A DNA stretch of 64,000 bases from Planotetraspora silvatica (lineage in GTDB: Bacteria; Actinomycetota; Actinomycetes; Streptosporangiales; Streptosporangiaceae), in NCBI RefSeq assembly GCF_016863315.1, contig NZ_BOOQ01000019.1:124001-188000 (forward strand), given 5' to 3'. This document shows positions 17,667-26,766 of the stretch, piece by piece. The translations under genes and the position numbers were made by a program. Numbering within the stretch: the first letter of the stretch is position 1; each line of letters opens with the position of its first letter. The notes below the pieces were generated by a model. That model worked only from the letters and a program-made list of their open reading frames with translations. It searched no databases and was not told the origin of the DNA.

Positions 17667-19832
17667 TCACGACGCCGCCGGCACACTCACGACCCGGAGC
17701 AGCACCGACCGGTCGACGTCCAGTGACGGCGCCTCGATGCCGACGAGCCGGAGCGCACGCCCGGGAAGGGTCACCCCGTCGCGCTGCCACGGCGGGAGCA
17801 CGGCGCCGGCCGCGGGCGCGGAGCCGGGATGGACGGCTTCGACGGTGTAGTGGCGCTCGTCGTCCAGGCCGGGCAGGCGGATGCGGCCCGGCGGCCACGT
17901 CGAGGGACGCTCGACGACGCTGAACGCGTAGAGCGCCTCACCGCGGTCGCGCGCCACGACGCCCTCCAGGCGGAACGCCGCGTCGGCGAGGTCGGCGTGG
18001 ACCACGTCGCCCGAGTGCAGCAGCGCCCGGTGCTCCTTGTGGAAGGCGATCCACCGGGCGAGCGCCGCGTGGGTCTCGTCGTCGGCGGTGAGCAGGTTCA
18101 CCTCGATGCCCAGGTGACCCCACAACGCCTTCTCCGCGCGGTAGTCGAGCGGATGCGTCCGGTGCGTCGTGTGCGACTCCTCGGCTCCGATGTGGGTGCC
18201 CTGCATCTCCGGGGGCACCAGCAACCCCGTCCAGCGCTGGATCTCCAGCCGCTCGTGCGGGTCGTTGCAGTCGCTGGGCCAGACCCGGTCGGCGAACTCG
18301 AGGACACCGAGGTCGACGCGTCCGCCGCCGCTGGCGCACGACTCGATCTCCAGCCCCGGGTGGGCGGCCTTGAGTTCCGCCATCAGCCGGTAGGCCTGCT
18401 CCACCTGCCTGCGCACACCGGGGCGGCCGTCGGGAGTGTGGCCGGCGTCGAGCAGATACCGGTTGTGGTCCCACTTGATGTAGTCGATGCCGAGCGACCC
18501 GACGAGGCCGCTGATCCGGTCGAACAGATGGGTGTACGCGTCGGGATGGCCGAGGTCGAGCACATGCTGGTGGCGGGAGGCGAGGCCGGGGCCGTGCCCG
18601 CCGTCGAAGATCCATTCCGGATGCTCGCGGGCCAGGTCGGAGTCGAGGTTGACCATCTCCGGCTCGAACCAGAGCCCGAAGTCCATGCCGAGTTCGCGGA
18701 CCCGGGCGACGAGCGGTTCGAGGCCGCCGGGCCAGATGGCCGGGTCGACCGTCCAGTCGCCGAGCGAACTGGTGTCGTCGCGGCGGCCCTGGAACCATCC
18801 GTCGTCGAGCACGAACCGCTCGGCGCCGGCCTCCGCTCCTCGTTCGGCGAGCGCGGTGAGGGTGTCGAGGTCGTGGTGGAAATAGACGGCCTCCCACGTG
18901 TTCAGCACCACGGGCCGGGGCGAGCGGGGGTGCTGAGGCCGTGACCGCAGGTGGCGGTGGAACCGCGAGGCGAGGTCGTCGAGCCCGGCTCCCCACGAGC
19001 CGTACTGCCAGGGGCTCCGATACGACTCGCCCTGCCCGAGCACCACCTCGCCGGGAAGCAGCACCTCCCCCGCGGTGAGGTGCCTCGTGCCCGCCGGTGT
19101 CCGCTCGGCGGCGAGCACCTGGTTGCCGCTCCACGCGAGATGGGTCGCCCACACCAGGCCGTGCCGGAAGCCGAACCCGGCCTCCCCGGCGACGAGCAGC
19201 ATCGTGTGCTCGAGTCCCGGCTTGCCTCCCCGCGAGGCCCTGACCCACTCCCCCACGTGGAACGGGCGTCGCTGCGGCACACGCTCCAGCGCCCAGCGGC
19301 CGGTCAGGTCGAGGATCTCCGACGCGTCCGACGGCACGGGGAGAGCCAGTTCGAGAGAGTCGATCCGGTACGGCGCCGCCGTGTCGTTCCTGACGGCGAC
19401 CCGCTGGCGGACCAGCCCGCTCGCGGCGAGCACCTGGATCTCGAAGTCGGCGGCCAGGCCGTACTCCGGGTCGAGTGCCGTGCTGCGCAGCACGGGCCCG
19501 TCGTCGGCGTGGTCGACCTCGTGCGTCGCGTCCCGGAACTTGGGGGCCCAGCGGCGGCCGTCCGCGTCGCCGACGAGGCCCGGGCGCCCGAGCCAGCCCT
19601 CCGCCAGTTGCGGGAGCACCGGGACGGGCTGCGGATAGGTGACCGCGCTGTCGCCCACGGCGGGAAGCGCCGCCCGGTGCAGGTCCGCCAGGGCGTCGTC
19701 CCCGAGTGCGCCGAGGTCCGGCCCCCAGTGCAGGATGCGCGGGAGCCGGCCGCCGTCGACGGCGATGACGAGGCTGGTGCCGCCGGCGCGCAGGTGGATC
19801 GGTGTGGAGCCGTCGTTCACGTTTTCTTTCAT
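17667..19832 (-). CDS. Alpha-galactosidase, GH36, 721 aa
   Basis: Retaining alpha-galactosidase of GH36 subgroup I by length and motifs. The N-terminal beta-sandwich covers about residues 1-320. The TIM barrel follows with the nucleophile Asp455 in DYIKWDHNRYL and acid/base Asp521 in WPSDCNDPHERL. Between them is SCASGGGRVDLG, the segment that reads the galactose hydroxyls. No signal peptide is present, so it hydrolyses imported melibiose/raffinose-type sugars in the cytosol. The ATG overlaps the stop of the permease by ATGA, making it the last gene of the 22870-17667 operon (binding protein, two permeases, hydrolase), which itself follows the GH97 gene. Confidence 0.96.
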   Translation of the reverse strand: MKENVNDGSTPIHLRAGGTSLVIAVDGGRLPRILHWGPDLGALGDDALADLHRAALPAVGDSAVTYPQPVPVLPQLAEGWLGRPGLVGDADGRRWAPKFRDATHEVDHADDGPVLRSTALDPEYGLAADFEIQVLAASGLVRQRVAVRNDTAAPYRIDSLELALPVPSDASEILDLTGRWALERVPQRRPFHVGEWVRASRGGKPGLEHTMLLVAGEAGFGFRHGLVWATHLAWSGNQVLAAERTPAGTRHLTAGEVLLPGEVVLGQGESYRSPWQYGSWGAGLDDLASRFHRHLRSRPQHPRSPRPVVLNTWEAVYFHHDLDTLTALAERGAEAGAERFVLDDGWFQGRRDDTSSLGDWTVDPAIWPGGLEPLVARVRELGMDFGLWFEPEMVNLDSDLAREHPEWIFDGGHGPGLASRHQHVLDLGHPDAYTHLFDRISGLVGSLGIDYIKWDHNRYLLDAGHTPDGRPGVRRQVEQAYRLMAELKAAHPGLEIESCASGGGRVDLGVLEFADRVWPSDCNDPHERLEIQRWTGLLVPPEMQGTHIGAEESHTTHRTHPLDYRAEKALWGHLGIEVNLLTADDETHAALARWIAFHKEHRALLHSGDVVHADLADAAFRLEGVVARDRGEALYAFSVVERPSTWPPGRIRLPGLDDERHYTVEAVHPGSAPAAGAVLPPWQRDGVTLPGRALRLVGIEAPSLDVDRSVLLRVVSVPAAS

Positions 19833-20692
19833 CCCTTGAGTCCGCTGCTCGCGATGCCCGCGAAGAACTGCCGCTGCAGAACCAGGAAGACGATCACGAG
19901 AGGTATCGAGCACACGAGCGCACCCGCCATGAGGGTCGGGTAGTCCGTACCGAACTGTCCTTGCAGCCCCGCGAGGCCCACCGGCAGTGGCCGGTTCTCC
20001 CCCGAGGGGGAGACGATGAGCGGCCAGAGCAGGTCGTTCCATGAGTAGAGGCCGGTCAGCACGGCGAGCGCCGCGAGCATCGGCCGGGCCATCGGGAGCA
20101 TGACGTACCAGAACACCTGGAAGGTGTTGGCGCCGTCGAGCCGGGCCGCCTCCTCGTAGTCCGCCGGCATCGTGAGGAACGCCTGCCGCATCAGGAAGGT
20201 GCCGAACGCCGAGAAGAGGCCGGGGATGGCGAGCGCCGGGAGGGTGTCCAGCAGCTTCATGTCGCGGATGATCTCGAACTGGCCGATCAGGAAGAGCTGG
20301 CTCGGGACCATCAGCATGACGATGAACAGGCCGAACAGCACACGGCTGCCGCGGAACGGGATGCGCGCGAACGCGTACCCCGCGAGCGCGGCCACCACGA
20401 TCTGACCGGCGACCCGCAGGACGAGGGAACCGGCGGAGACCGCGAACATCGACCAGAACGGCACGGTCGAGAAGAACGTCTCGAACGAGTGCAGGCTGAA
20501 ATCCGCAGGCAGGATCGTCGGCGGGATCCGGGTCACCTCGGCGGTCGTCTTGAAGACGGTGAGGAGCTGCCAGACGAACGGCACCACCATGAAGACGACC
20601 GCGACGATGAGGAACACGTGGATCGGCCAGGTGGTGCTCGGCTTCCCCCGCCGCCGGGAGCCTGACGTGCGGCGGACGGTGATCTCAGCCAT
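19829..20692 (-). CDS. CUT1 sugar ABC transporter permease, MalG-type, 287 aa
   Basis: Permease of the second importer. Six helices start at VFLIVAVVFMVVPFVWQLL and the EAA loop is EEAARLDGANTFQVFWYVML. The C-terminus QRQFFAGIASSGLKG is the usual MalG ending. Its start lies inside the upstream permease gene (8-bp overlap) and its stop overlaps the GH36 start, so translation is probably coupled through the operon. An N-terminal cytoplasmic stretch of about 20 Arg/Lys/Ser-rich residues precedes helix 1. As in importer 1, the nucleotide-binding subunit is not encoded here. Confidence 0.94.
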   Translation of the reverse strand: MAEITVRRTSGSRRRGKPSTTWPIHVFLIVAVVFMVVPFVWQLLTVFKTTAEVTRIPPTILPADFSLHSFETFFSTVPFWSMFAVSAGSLVLRVAGQIVVAALAGYAFARIPFRGSRVLFGLFIVMLMVPSQLFLIGQFEIIRDMKLLDTLPALAIPGLFSAFGTFLMRQAFLTMPADYEEAARLDGANTFQVFWYVMLPMARPMLAALAVLTGLYSWNDLLWPLIVSPSGENRPLPVGLAGLQGQFGTDYPTLMAGALVCSIPLVIVFLVLQRQFFAGIASSGLKG

Positions 20693-21614
20693 AGAACACC
20701 CACGATCTCTGCAGACGGAACTGGACAGCCGTCGCGATCATGATGACCATGAGCAGCACGATCGCGATCGCGGCCCCGTAGCCCTGGTCGAACTGCACGA
20801 ACGCCTTCTCGTAGAACAGGTACACGATCGTCTTGGAGTCGGTGAGGGCCGTGTTGTTCACCCCGCGCAGCATGATGAACAGCAGGTCGAACATCTGCAG
20901 GGCGGCGATCACGCTGAGGATCGTCACGAAGAAGATACTCGGGCTGAGCAGCGGCACGGTGATGTGGAAGAACTGCCGGACACGGCCGGCGCCGTCCAGG
21001 GAGGACGCCTCGTAGAGGGCCTTCGGGATGGCCTGCAGGCCGGCGCCGAGGATGATCAGGTTGATGCCGAGGCCCATCCAGATGCCGACCACGCCGAACG
21101 CGTAGATCGTGAAACGCGGATCCGCCACCCAGAACTGACCGTCGATCCCGAACCATGACAGCACGTAGTTGAGCAGCCCGAAGTCGCCGTTGTAGATGAA
21201 CCGCCAGACCATGCCGATGGCGACGGGCAGGGTGACGACCGGCAGGAAGAAGAGCACCCGGTAGACCGCGCGGCCCCGGCCGACCTGCTCGATCAGCGCC
21301 GCGAGCACGACGGCCAGGGGGATGCCGAGCAGGATGATCACGGTGTAGAGCGCCGAGTTCCTGAACGCCTTCCAGAAGTCGCCGTCGCCGATGAGGGCGG
21401 TGTAGTTGTCCAGCCCGACGAAGGTGGCCGGCCCGAAGGCCGGCACGTCCTGGAAGCTCTTCATCAGTGTGGACAGGAACGGCCACACGTAGAGCGCGAT
21501 CAGGCCGATCGTGGCGGGGGCGATGAACGCGAGCCCCCACCACCCGTTGGGCTTGCTGACGCCTGTGCGGCGGCCGGTCGGCCGCCGCACGGGCTTCGTC
21601 GCGACTGTCGTCAT
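20685..21614 (-). CDS. CUT1 sugar ABC transporter permease, MalF-type, 309 aa
   Basis: First permease of importer 2. A basic N-terminus RRPTGRRTGVSKPNGWW is followed by six hydrophobic helices. The EAA loop reads EASSLDGAGRVRQFFHITVP at about residues 205-224. The ATG (21614) overlaps the TGA of the binding-protein gene, and its 3' end overlaps the next permease by 8 bp. It works with the MalG-type partner to form the channel. The overlap pattern throughout this operon is tighter than in the DeoR-led operon, where spacers of 8-16 bp are used, so the two transporter sets are not a simple recent duplication. Confidence 0.94.
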   Translation of the reverse strand: MTTVATKPVRRPTGRRTGVSKPNGWWGLAFIAPATIGLIALYVWPFLSTLMKSFQDVPAFGPATFVGLDNYTALIGDGDFWKAFRNSALYTVIILLGIPLAVVLAALIEQVGRGRAVYRVLFFLPVVTLPVAIGMVWRFIYNGDFGLLNYVLSWFGIDGQFWVADPRFTIYAFGVVGIWMGLGINLIILGAGLQAIPKALYEASSLDGAGRVRQFFHITVPLLSPSIFFVTILSVIAALQMFDLLFIMLRGVNNTALTDSKTIVYLFYEKAFVQFDQGYGAAIAIVLLMVIMIATAVQFRLQRSWVFYG

Positions 21615-22870
21615 TGCTTGGCGAGCACCTGGTCGACGGCGTCCTGGTATTCCTTCGCCGCCTGCTCGACGGGCTTCTTGCCGTCCCAGGCCGGGCTCAG
21701 GAACTGCGGGGCCAGGCCCTGCCACTCGGACGCGTTGCCCGCGACCGGGAGCGGCACGCTGTAGTCGATGGCGTCGATGAACACCTGCAGGTGGAATTCG
21801 GGCATCGAGTCGAGCCACGGCTTCTGCGTGCCCTGGTAGGCGGGCAGCACCGTCCCGGTGGCCGCCTGGATCTCGGCCGCCTTGGTCCCGCCGAGGAAGG
21901 CGAGGAACTTCTTGAGCTCCTCAGGGTGCTTGCTCCCCGCGTACCCGGCGTTGCCGATGCCGCTGGTGACGGTGGCGCGCTTGACGCCCTGGGGCAGGGG
22001 CGCGACGTCGACCTTGTCCTTCAGGTCGGGGTTCTTGTAGAACCGCAGGGCCCAGTACGCGCCGGAGGTGTACATGGCGACCTTCTGGTTCTCGAACATC
22101 GAGACCGCCTCGGTGTCCGACAGCTGCTTCAGCGTCGGCGACTCGCCCGCCGCCTGCAGGTCGGTCCAGAACTTCAGACCGGCGATCCCCGCCGGGCTCG
22201 CGAAGTCGGACGCGGTACCCTCCGGGTTGATGATGCTGCCGCCGGCCTGCAGGATCGTGTTGTAGAAGCCGCCCTGCGCGTCGATCGGCGCGGCGATGCC
22301 GAACACGCCCTTCTTGGGGTCGGTCAGCTTCTTGGCCGCCTCCTGGACGTTCTGCCAGGTCCACGTGTCATCGGGGTACTTGACGCCCGCGGCGTCGAAG
22401 AGGGCCTTGTTGTACCAGAGGCCGTTGGTGTCGAAGTCCTTCGGCAGCGCGAAGACCTTGCCTTCGTAGGTGTAGGAGTCGGACACCGGCTTGGGGTAGA
22501 CGTTCATGTCGATCTGGTTGGACTTGATGGTGTCCGTCAGGTCGAGCAGCTGGCCGCCCTTGGCGTACTCGCGGAAGTGGTCGGCCAGCATCCAGAACGC
22601 GTCCGGCGCGGTTCCGCCCGCGGCGCCGACCTGAAGCGTCGACCAGTATTCCGGCCACGGCAGGGTCTGCACCTTGATGGTGATGTTCGGGTTCGCCTTC
22701 TCGAACTCGGCCGCGATCTGCTTCATGGCGGGACTCTGGTCCTCGCTCCAGTTCGCGTACGTGAGGGTGACCTTCTCGTTTTTCGGCGTGTCCCCGGATC
22801 CGCCCGAGCAGGCGGTGAGGAGGCCGGCTGTCACGGCCATCGCCGTGGCGGCTATCCACTTGCGCTTCAT
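21611..22870 (-). CDS. Extracellular sugar-binding lipoprotein of ABC importer 2, 419 aa
   Basis: Family 1 solute-binding protein with a lipoprotein signal ending GLLTAC (Cys21) and then a SGGSGDTPKNE linker. The mature protein begins VTLTYANWSEDQSPAMKQ and contains aromatic sugar-stacking candidates such as LPWPEYWSTLQ and DTWTWQN. The start is ATG 22870 with AGAGGA five bases before the spacer. It is the first gene of the importer-2/GH36 operon and follows the GH97 gene by 53 bp on the same strand, so all five may be cotranscribed. The ligand is probably an alpha-galactoside such as melibiose or raffinose, by association. Confidence 0.95.
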   Translation of the reverse strand: MKRKWIAATAMAVTAGLLTACSGGSGDTPKNEKVTLTYANWSEDQSPAMKQIAAEFEKANPNITIKVQTLPWPEYWSTLQVGAAGGTAPDAFWMLADHFREYAKGGQLLDLTDTIKSNQIDMNVYPKPVSDSYTYEGKVFALPKDFDTNGLWYNKALFDAAGVKYPDDTWTWQNVQEAAKKLTDPKKGVFGIAAPIDAQGGFYNTILQAGGSIINPEGTASDFASPAGIAGLKFWTDLQAAGESPTLKQLSDTEAVSMFENQKVAMYTSGAYWALRFYKNPDLKDKVDVAPLPQGVKRATVTSGIGNAGYAGSKHPEELKKFLAFLGGTKAAEIQAATGTVLPAYQGTQKPWLDSMPEFHLQVFIDAIDYSVPLPVAGNASEWQGLAPQFLSPAWDGKKPVEQAAKEYQDAVDQVLAKQ

Positions 22871-22923
22871 GGTGTTCCTCTGATCGTGTTGCGTGCCGGT
22901 CGTGCGGGACCGGCACAGGGGGG

Positions 22924-25473
22924 TCATCCGCTGACGGATGGGACGTGAACCGTGGTGTCGACCCAGTCGACGTGAACGCCGGCGTCGTCAGGAGTCATGG
23001 CCTCGCTGCGCAGGCACAGGGTCCGTACGCCCCGGACTTCCAGGGAGAAGGCCGTGACGGGCTTGCCTGCCTCGACGACGGTGGTGAAGATCACGTTGTC
23101 GTCCGCGAGGACCGCGACTCCGGCGCGCCCGGCCGACTCGTCGTCGACGCCCACGGCGCCGGTGAAGATCTCGGCGCGCCCGCCGAGGTGGAAGAGCGCC
23201 TCGGAGTACGGCGCCGTGCCGAGGCCGCGTTCGAACTCCTGGTCCGCGACGCGCAGGGGTCGGCCGTCGCCGGGGTTTCCGGCGCCGTTCGACTGGTCGC
23301 GTTCGACGGGGCCGTCGTCGTTGACGAACGCGACCATCGGCAGGTCCGGCAGCGCGTGCTCGCCGGGGGTCAACGGGCGCACGACCCGGGCGTGCGCGAC
23401 GACCGGGACCACGCCGTCGCCGTCCCGCTCGACCGTGACGACGCCGAGCCGCCCGGGCCGCAGCGAACGATCGGGCCGTACGGCCCAGCCGGTCTCTCCG
23501 GAGCGGTGGGCGGACCACCCCGCCGGCAGGCGCAGCCGGGCGTCCGCGTCGGTCGTCAGCGACGCGGTCCCGTCCGCTCCGACCTCGGCGACGGCCGGGT
23601 GCACGGCCGGCGCGGGAAGACGTGGGCGCGGCGCGGCCCGGAAGAGCATCGTGTCCGCCGGGGCCACGATCGCGACGAAGCCGCCGTCGCGGGCGACCTC
23701 GACGTCGATCGCGTCCGTCGCGCTCCTGGTCGTCTCCGCGAGTCCGGTCGCAGGCACCTCGGCGGACGCCGGCGCGGCGTCGCCGACGACCCAGACCTGG
23801 GCGTCGGGCCCCACCCGGAGAGCGTCGAACGGCACCCGGACGGTACGCGCGTCCCCTGTGGCGATACCGCCCACGAACCACCGGTCACCGGCTCGGCGGG
23901 CGATGACCGCGTGGGTGTCGGGGTCGCCCGCCAGCAGGATCGTCTCGTCCCAGACCGGCGCCAGTTCCGCGAGGAACCGGGCCGCGAGCGGACGTGAGGC
24001 GTAGGCGTCGACATGGTCGGCGAAGTGGGTGATCCCGGATTCGAACGCCACCGAGAGTCCGAGTTCGTGACCGTCGCTGGTCGTCCGGTTCGCGGCGCCG
24101 AACGCGACGGGCGTGGCGTCCATCGCCCCGACGACGTTGCGGGTGAAGGGCTGGATGACGTTGTGGGACGCGGTGAGCGCCTGGTTCTCGAAGAACACGT
24201 AGTATTCGGCCCCGCGGATCGCCTCGTACCCGATGACCTGGGGGAAGGTCCGCGCCCACCCGCGCGGGACGACCGATCCGTGGAAGTTCACCATGAGGCC
24301 GAGTCGTGCGGTCTCGGCGAGGATCGTGTCGTACCAGCGGTACCGGTCCTTCGACTCCGACTCCATGAAGTCGACCTTGATCCCGGCGACGCCCCAGGAG
24401 CGCCACAGCGCCAGCTTCCGGAGGTCCTCCGGGCTGTTGAGGTCACGCCAGATGGTCCACAGGTGCACCTGGATTCCCCGCCGGCTCGCGTAGGCGACGA
24501 TCTCCGGTACCCAGGTCTCCTCCCATCCGCAGTCGATGAGCAGGTGCTCCCAGCCGAGGTCGGCGGCGACGTCGACGAAGTGCCGCTGCTTGTCCAGTTG
24601 CGCGCCCGAGTAGAAGTCCGACCACCACGACCAGGCCGCGCGGCCGGGCCGTACCCACTCGGCGTCCTCAAGCTCCGGCGCGGCGGCCGGCGCGAGCTCC
24701 TCGACGAACAGGGAGGACACGAGCTCGGGCAGCCCCCCGACGAGGAAGACGCGCCACGGCGTGACCACCCCGCGGGTGACCTCGACGGCGTCGTCGGCGA
24801 GCGTGAACCGCAACGTCCGGCTCCCGTCCCCGTCCGGCTCGCCCGCCTCGACGTGCGCGCCGGCGAAACGGCCGTCGATCCCCGATTCGGTGATCAGCAG
24901 GTGCGTCGCCGCGTCGAGCCGGGCGAGGAACGGGAAGCCGTACGCCCCGCCTGCCAGCTCGGCCGTGTCCGCGCCGAAGCGGGACGTCTCGTACCAGGTC
25001 TGGTAGTCGAGCACCCAGCTCCTCGACCCGGCGGGAAGCGTGACGGCGGTGCGGTCCGCCGTGACGCGGGCGGTCCCGTCGAGCACGGGCATCGCGTAGC
25101 GGATCGCGACGCCGTCGCGCGCCGTGCGCAGGATGACCTGCCATTCCACGCCGCCGGCCTCGCGGAAGGTGTGCACGCGCTCGTGGTGCTCGTAGCCGTG
25201 GTCGCCGGCGGCCTTGCCCGAGCGGAGGCTGATCCGATCGCGAACCGTGCGGTCCGAGACGTGCACGAGTTCCGCGTCGACGCCGAGCTCGGCGCCGTCG
25301 ACGGTGAACCCGAGCGGCACCCGGTCAAGGACGATCGCGTCGTTCCAGGTGACGGTCAGCCGCACGCCCGTGCCCGCGTCTCGGACCAGGGCGCTCACCG
25401 CGCCCGCGCTCACCGCACCTGCGCTCACCTGGCCTGTGCTCCCCACGGGGAGGGGACGTACGTCGTCGCTCAA
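22924..25473 (-). CDS. GH97 glycoside hydrolase (retaining alpha-galactosidase type) with C-terminal NPCBM-like module, 849 aa
   Basis: Three-part GH97 architecture: N-terminal beta-supersandwich (residues about 30-280), TIM barrel (about 290-560, WSWWSDFYSGAQLDKQ, LIDCGWEE) and C-terminal beta-sheet domain (about 570-660). A further C-terminal segment from about 700 (VERDQSNGAGNPGDGRPL, then FERGLGTAPYSE) looks like an NPCBM carbohydrate-binding module. Asp368 in GIKVDFMES corresponds to the nucleophile of the retaining alpha-galactosidase branch; the inverting glucosidases lack it. The start is TTG 25473 with GGAGAA five bases before the spacer. No signal peptide is visible, which is unusual because Bacteroidetes GH97 enzymes are normally periplasmic. 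Confidence 0.88.
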   Translation of the reverse strand: MSDDVRPLPVGSTGQVSAGAVSAGAVSALVRDAGTGVRLTVTWNDAIVLDRVPLGFTVDGAELGVDAELVHVSDRTVRDRISLRSGKAAGDHGYEHHERVHTFREAGGVEWQVILRTARDGVAIRYAMPVLDGTARVTADRTAVTLPAGSRSWVLDYQTWYETSRFGADTAELAGGAYGFPFLARLDAATHLLITESGIDGRFAGAHVEAGEPDGDGSRTLRFTLADDAVEVTRGVVTPWRVFLVGGLPELVSSLFVEELAPAAAPELEDAEWVRPGRAAWSWWSDFYSGAQLDKQRHFVDVAADLGWEHLLIDCGWEETWVPEIVAYASRRGIQVHLWTIWRDLNSPEDLRKLALWRSWGVAGIKVDFMESESKDRYRWYDTILAETARLGLMVNFHGSVVPRGWARTFPQVIGYEAIRGAEYYVFFENQALTASHNVIQPFTRNVVGAMDATPVAFGAANRTTSDGHELGLSVAFESGITHFADHVDAYASRPLAARFLAELAPVWDETILLAGDPDTHAVIARRAGDRWFVGGIATGDARTVRVPFDALRVGPDAQVWVVGDAAPASAEVPATGLAETTRSATDAIDVEVARDGGFVAIVAPADTMLFRAAPRPRLPAPAVHPAVAEVGADGTASLTTDADARLRLPAGWSAHRSGETGWAVRPDRSLRPGRLGVVTVERDGDGVVPVVAHARVVRPLTPGEHALPDLPMVAFVNDDGPVERDQSNGAGNPGDGRPLRVADQEFERGLGTAPYSEALFHLGGRAEIFTGAVGVDDESAGRAGVAVLADDNVIFTTVVEAGKPVTAFSLEVRGVRTLCLRSEAMTPDDAGVHVDWVDTTVHVPSVSG
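25391..25435. repeat. Three tandem 15-bp repeats inside the GH97 gene
   Basis: GCGCTCACCGCGCCC, GCGCTCACCGCACCT and GCGCTCACCTGGCCT follow each other directly. On the coding strand they give repeated Ser-Ala-Gly-Ala-Val units near the enzyme's N-terminus. Multiples of 15 keep the frame, so copy number could vary without breaking the gene. Confidence 0.8.
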
Positions 25474-25841
25474 CAGTTCTCCATCGGATGCCGCAGGGTT
25501 GTTCGGGGGGCGATGGCCCGCTATGTACGGGTGACGTTATAGGTCGTCTCGTCCTCGACCACATGGGCCTTCGTAGTTGCGGGATGGACAATCCGACGAT
25601 TCCGGGGCCCGGCGCCGCGGGGGCGCGCAAGGCGGCCTGGACCCTCACATCCCGACGTCAGGAGAGTCGACCGTCGTGGTCGCCCCGGATGCGCCCTCGG
25701 TCAGGATGGTGTTTACGCCGGAACTCAGCGGAAGCCCGGCGGTCGCCGTCGCGGGGCGCCGACGGCCACCCGGACGGCGGACGAGATCCTCGGCCGTGTG
25801 GGGGTCGAGGCCGCTGTCAGGTGACCTCTATCGGCCGACCT
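25474..25841. other. Intergenic region between the GH97 and XRE genes; weak promoter only
   Basis: No convincing gene in these 368 bases. On the minus strand TATAAC (25536-25541) is a candidate -10 for the GH97 gene, 63 bases before its TTG start, but the -35 region ATGTGG is poor. The part from 25600 to 25840 is GC-rich with open frames on several strands but no recognisable motif or ribosome site. Confidence 0.4.
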
Positions 25842-26687
25842 TCATCGGGTGTCCTTCAGCGCTCCGGAGCGGAGTGATCGCCCCAGCCTGGCGAGTGCGC
25901 GCTCGGACGGACTGCCGGGCTCGGCCTGGAAGACGACGAGTTTCTGGCCGGGCGCGCCGTCGATGCTCAGCGCCTGGTAGGAGAGGGACAGCTCTCCGAC
26001 ATCGTGGAAATGGAAGCGAATGGCGTCGGGGGTTTTCGTCCGTACGTCATGGCGAGCCCACATCCGGCGGAAGTCCTCACTCGCCTGCGAGAGTTCCTCG
26101 ACCAACTCGAGCAGGGCCCGGTCGCACCCCGTGCCCGCGGCGGCACGCAGATGGGCCACCACGGTATGGGCCTCGCCCTCCCAGTCCAGCCATATCTCGC
26201 GAACCGCGGGTTCCAGGAAGGTCAGCCGCATGATGTTGCCGCGATGCTCCAACCCGTCATAAAGAGCCTCGAACACCGAGTTCCGCACCAGGACGTCCAG
26301 AAGGCGGTTCACCACGAGGGCCGGCTTGTCGTGCCAGGTTTCCATGAGCCGCAGGATGTCCGGGTGAACCCGATCTTCCTGCTCGGGGGACGTGCCGTCG
26401 CCCGCCGTCAGGCGTGCGAGATCGTGGAGATGGCGGGCGGCCTCGGGACCGAGTTGGAGGACCCCCGCCAGGGCGCCGAGCACCTGATCCGAGGGGCGGC
26501 GCTCCCGGCCCTGCTCCAGGCGCGTGTAGTAGTCGATGCTGACACCGGCCAGCGTCGCCACCTCCTGGCGGCGCAGGCCGGGCGTCCTGCGACGATCACC
26601 GGCATGGCCCAGCCCCACCTGATCAGGAGTCGTGAGGTGGCGCCGAGCGCGGAGAAACTCACCCAGACGGCTACTCATGGCGTGCAT
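25842..26687 (-). CDS. XRE/HTH_31 regulator with MmyB-like ligand-binding domain, 281 aa
   Basis: N-terminal helix-turn-helix (residues about 8-75, GLRRQEVATLAGVSIDYYTR and LEQGRERRPSDQVL) and a C-terminal MmyB-like domain (about 105-270) related to PAS folds that may bind fatty acids or other small ligands. This two-domain family is very common in actinomycetes, usually next to an oxidoreductase or transporter it controls. The start is ATG 26687: TTGGCG-N18-TGCTAT ends eight bases before it, which fits a leaderless mRNA, and no ribosome site precedes either this ATG or the next at 26678. Neighbours do not reveal the target; the MarR gene lies upstream on the same strand. Confidence 0.9.
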   Translation of the reverse strand: MHAMSSRLGEFLRARRHLTTPDQVGLGHAGDRRRTPGLRRQEVATLAGVSIDYYTRLEQGRERRPSDQVLGALAGVLQLGPEAARHLHDLARLTAGDGTSPEQEDRVHPDILRLMETWHDKPALVVNRLLDVLVRNSVFEALYDGLEHRGNIMRLTFLEPAVREIWLDWEGEAHTVVAHLRAAAGTGCDRALLELVEELSQASEDFRRMWARHDVRTKTPDAIRFHFHDVGELSLSYQALSIDGAPGQKLVVFQAEPGSPSERALARLGRSLRSGALKDTR

Positions 26688-26766
26688 AGTAAGAAATAGC
26701 AGGTCAAGGCCGTTTAAAGCGCCAATCCTAGGGACCGGACGCGCGCCGAAGCGGGGGACGAGACGC

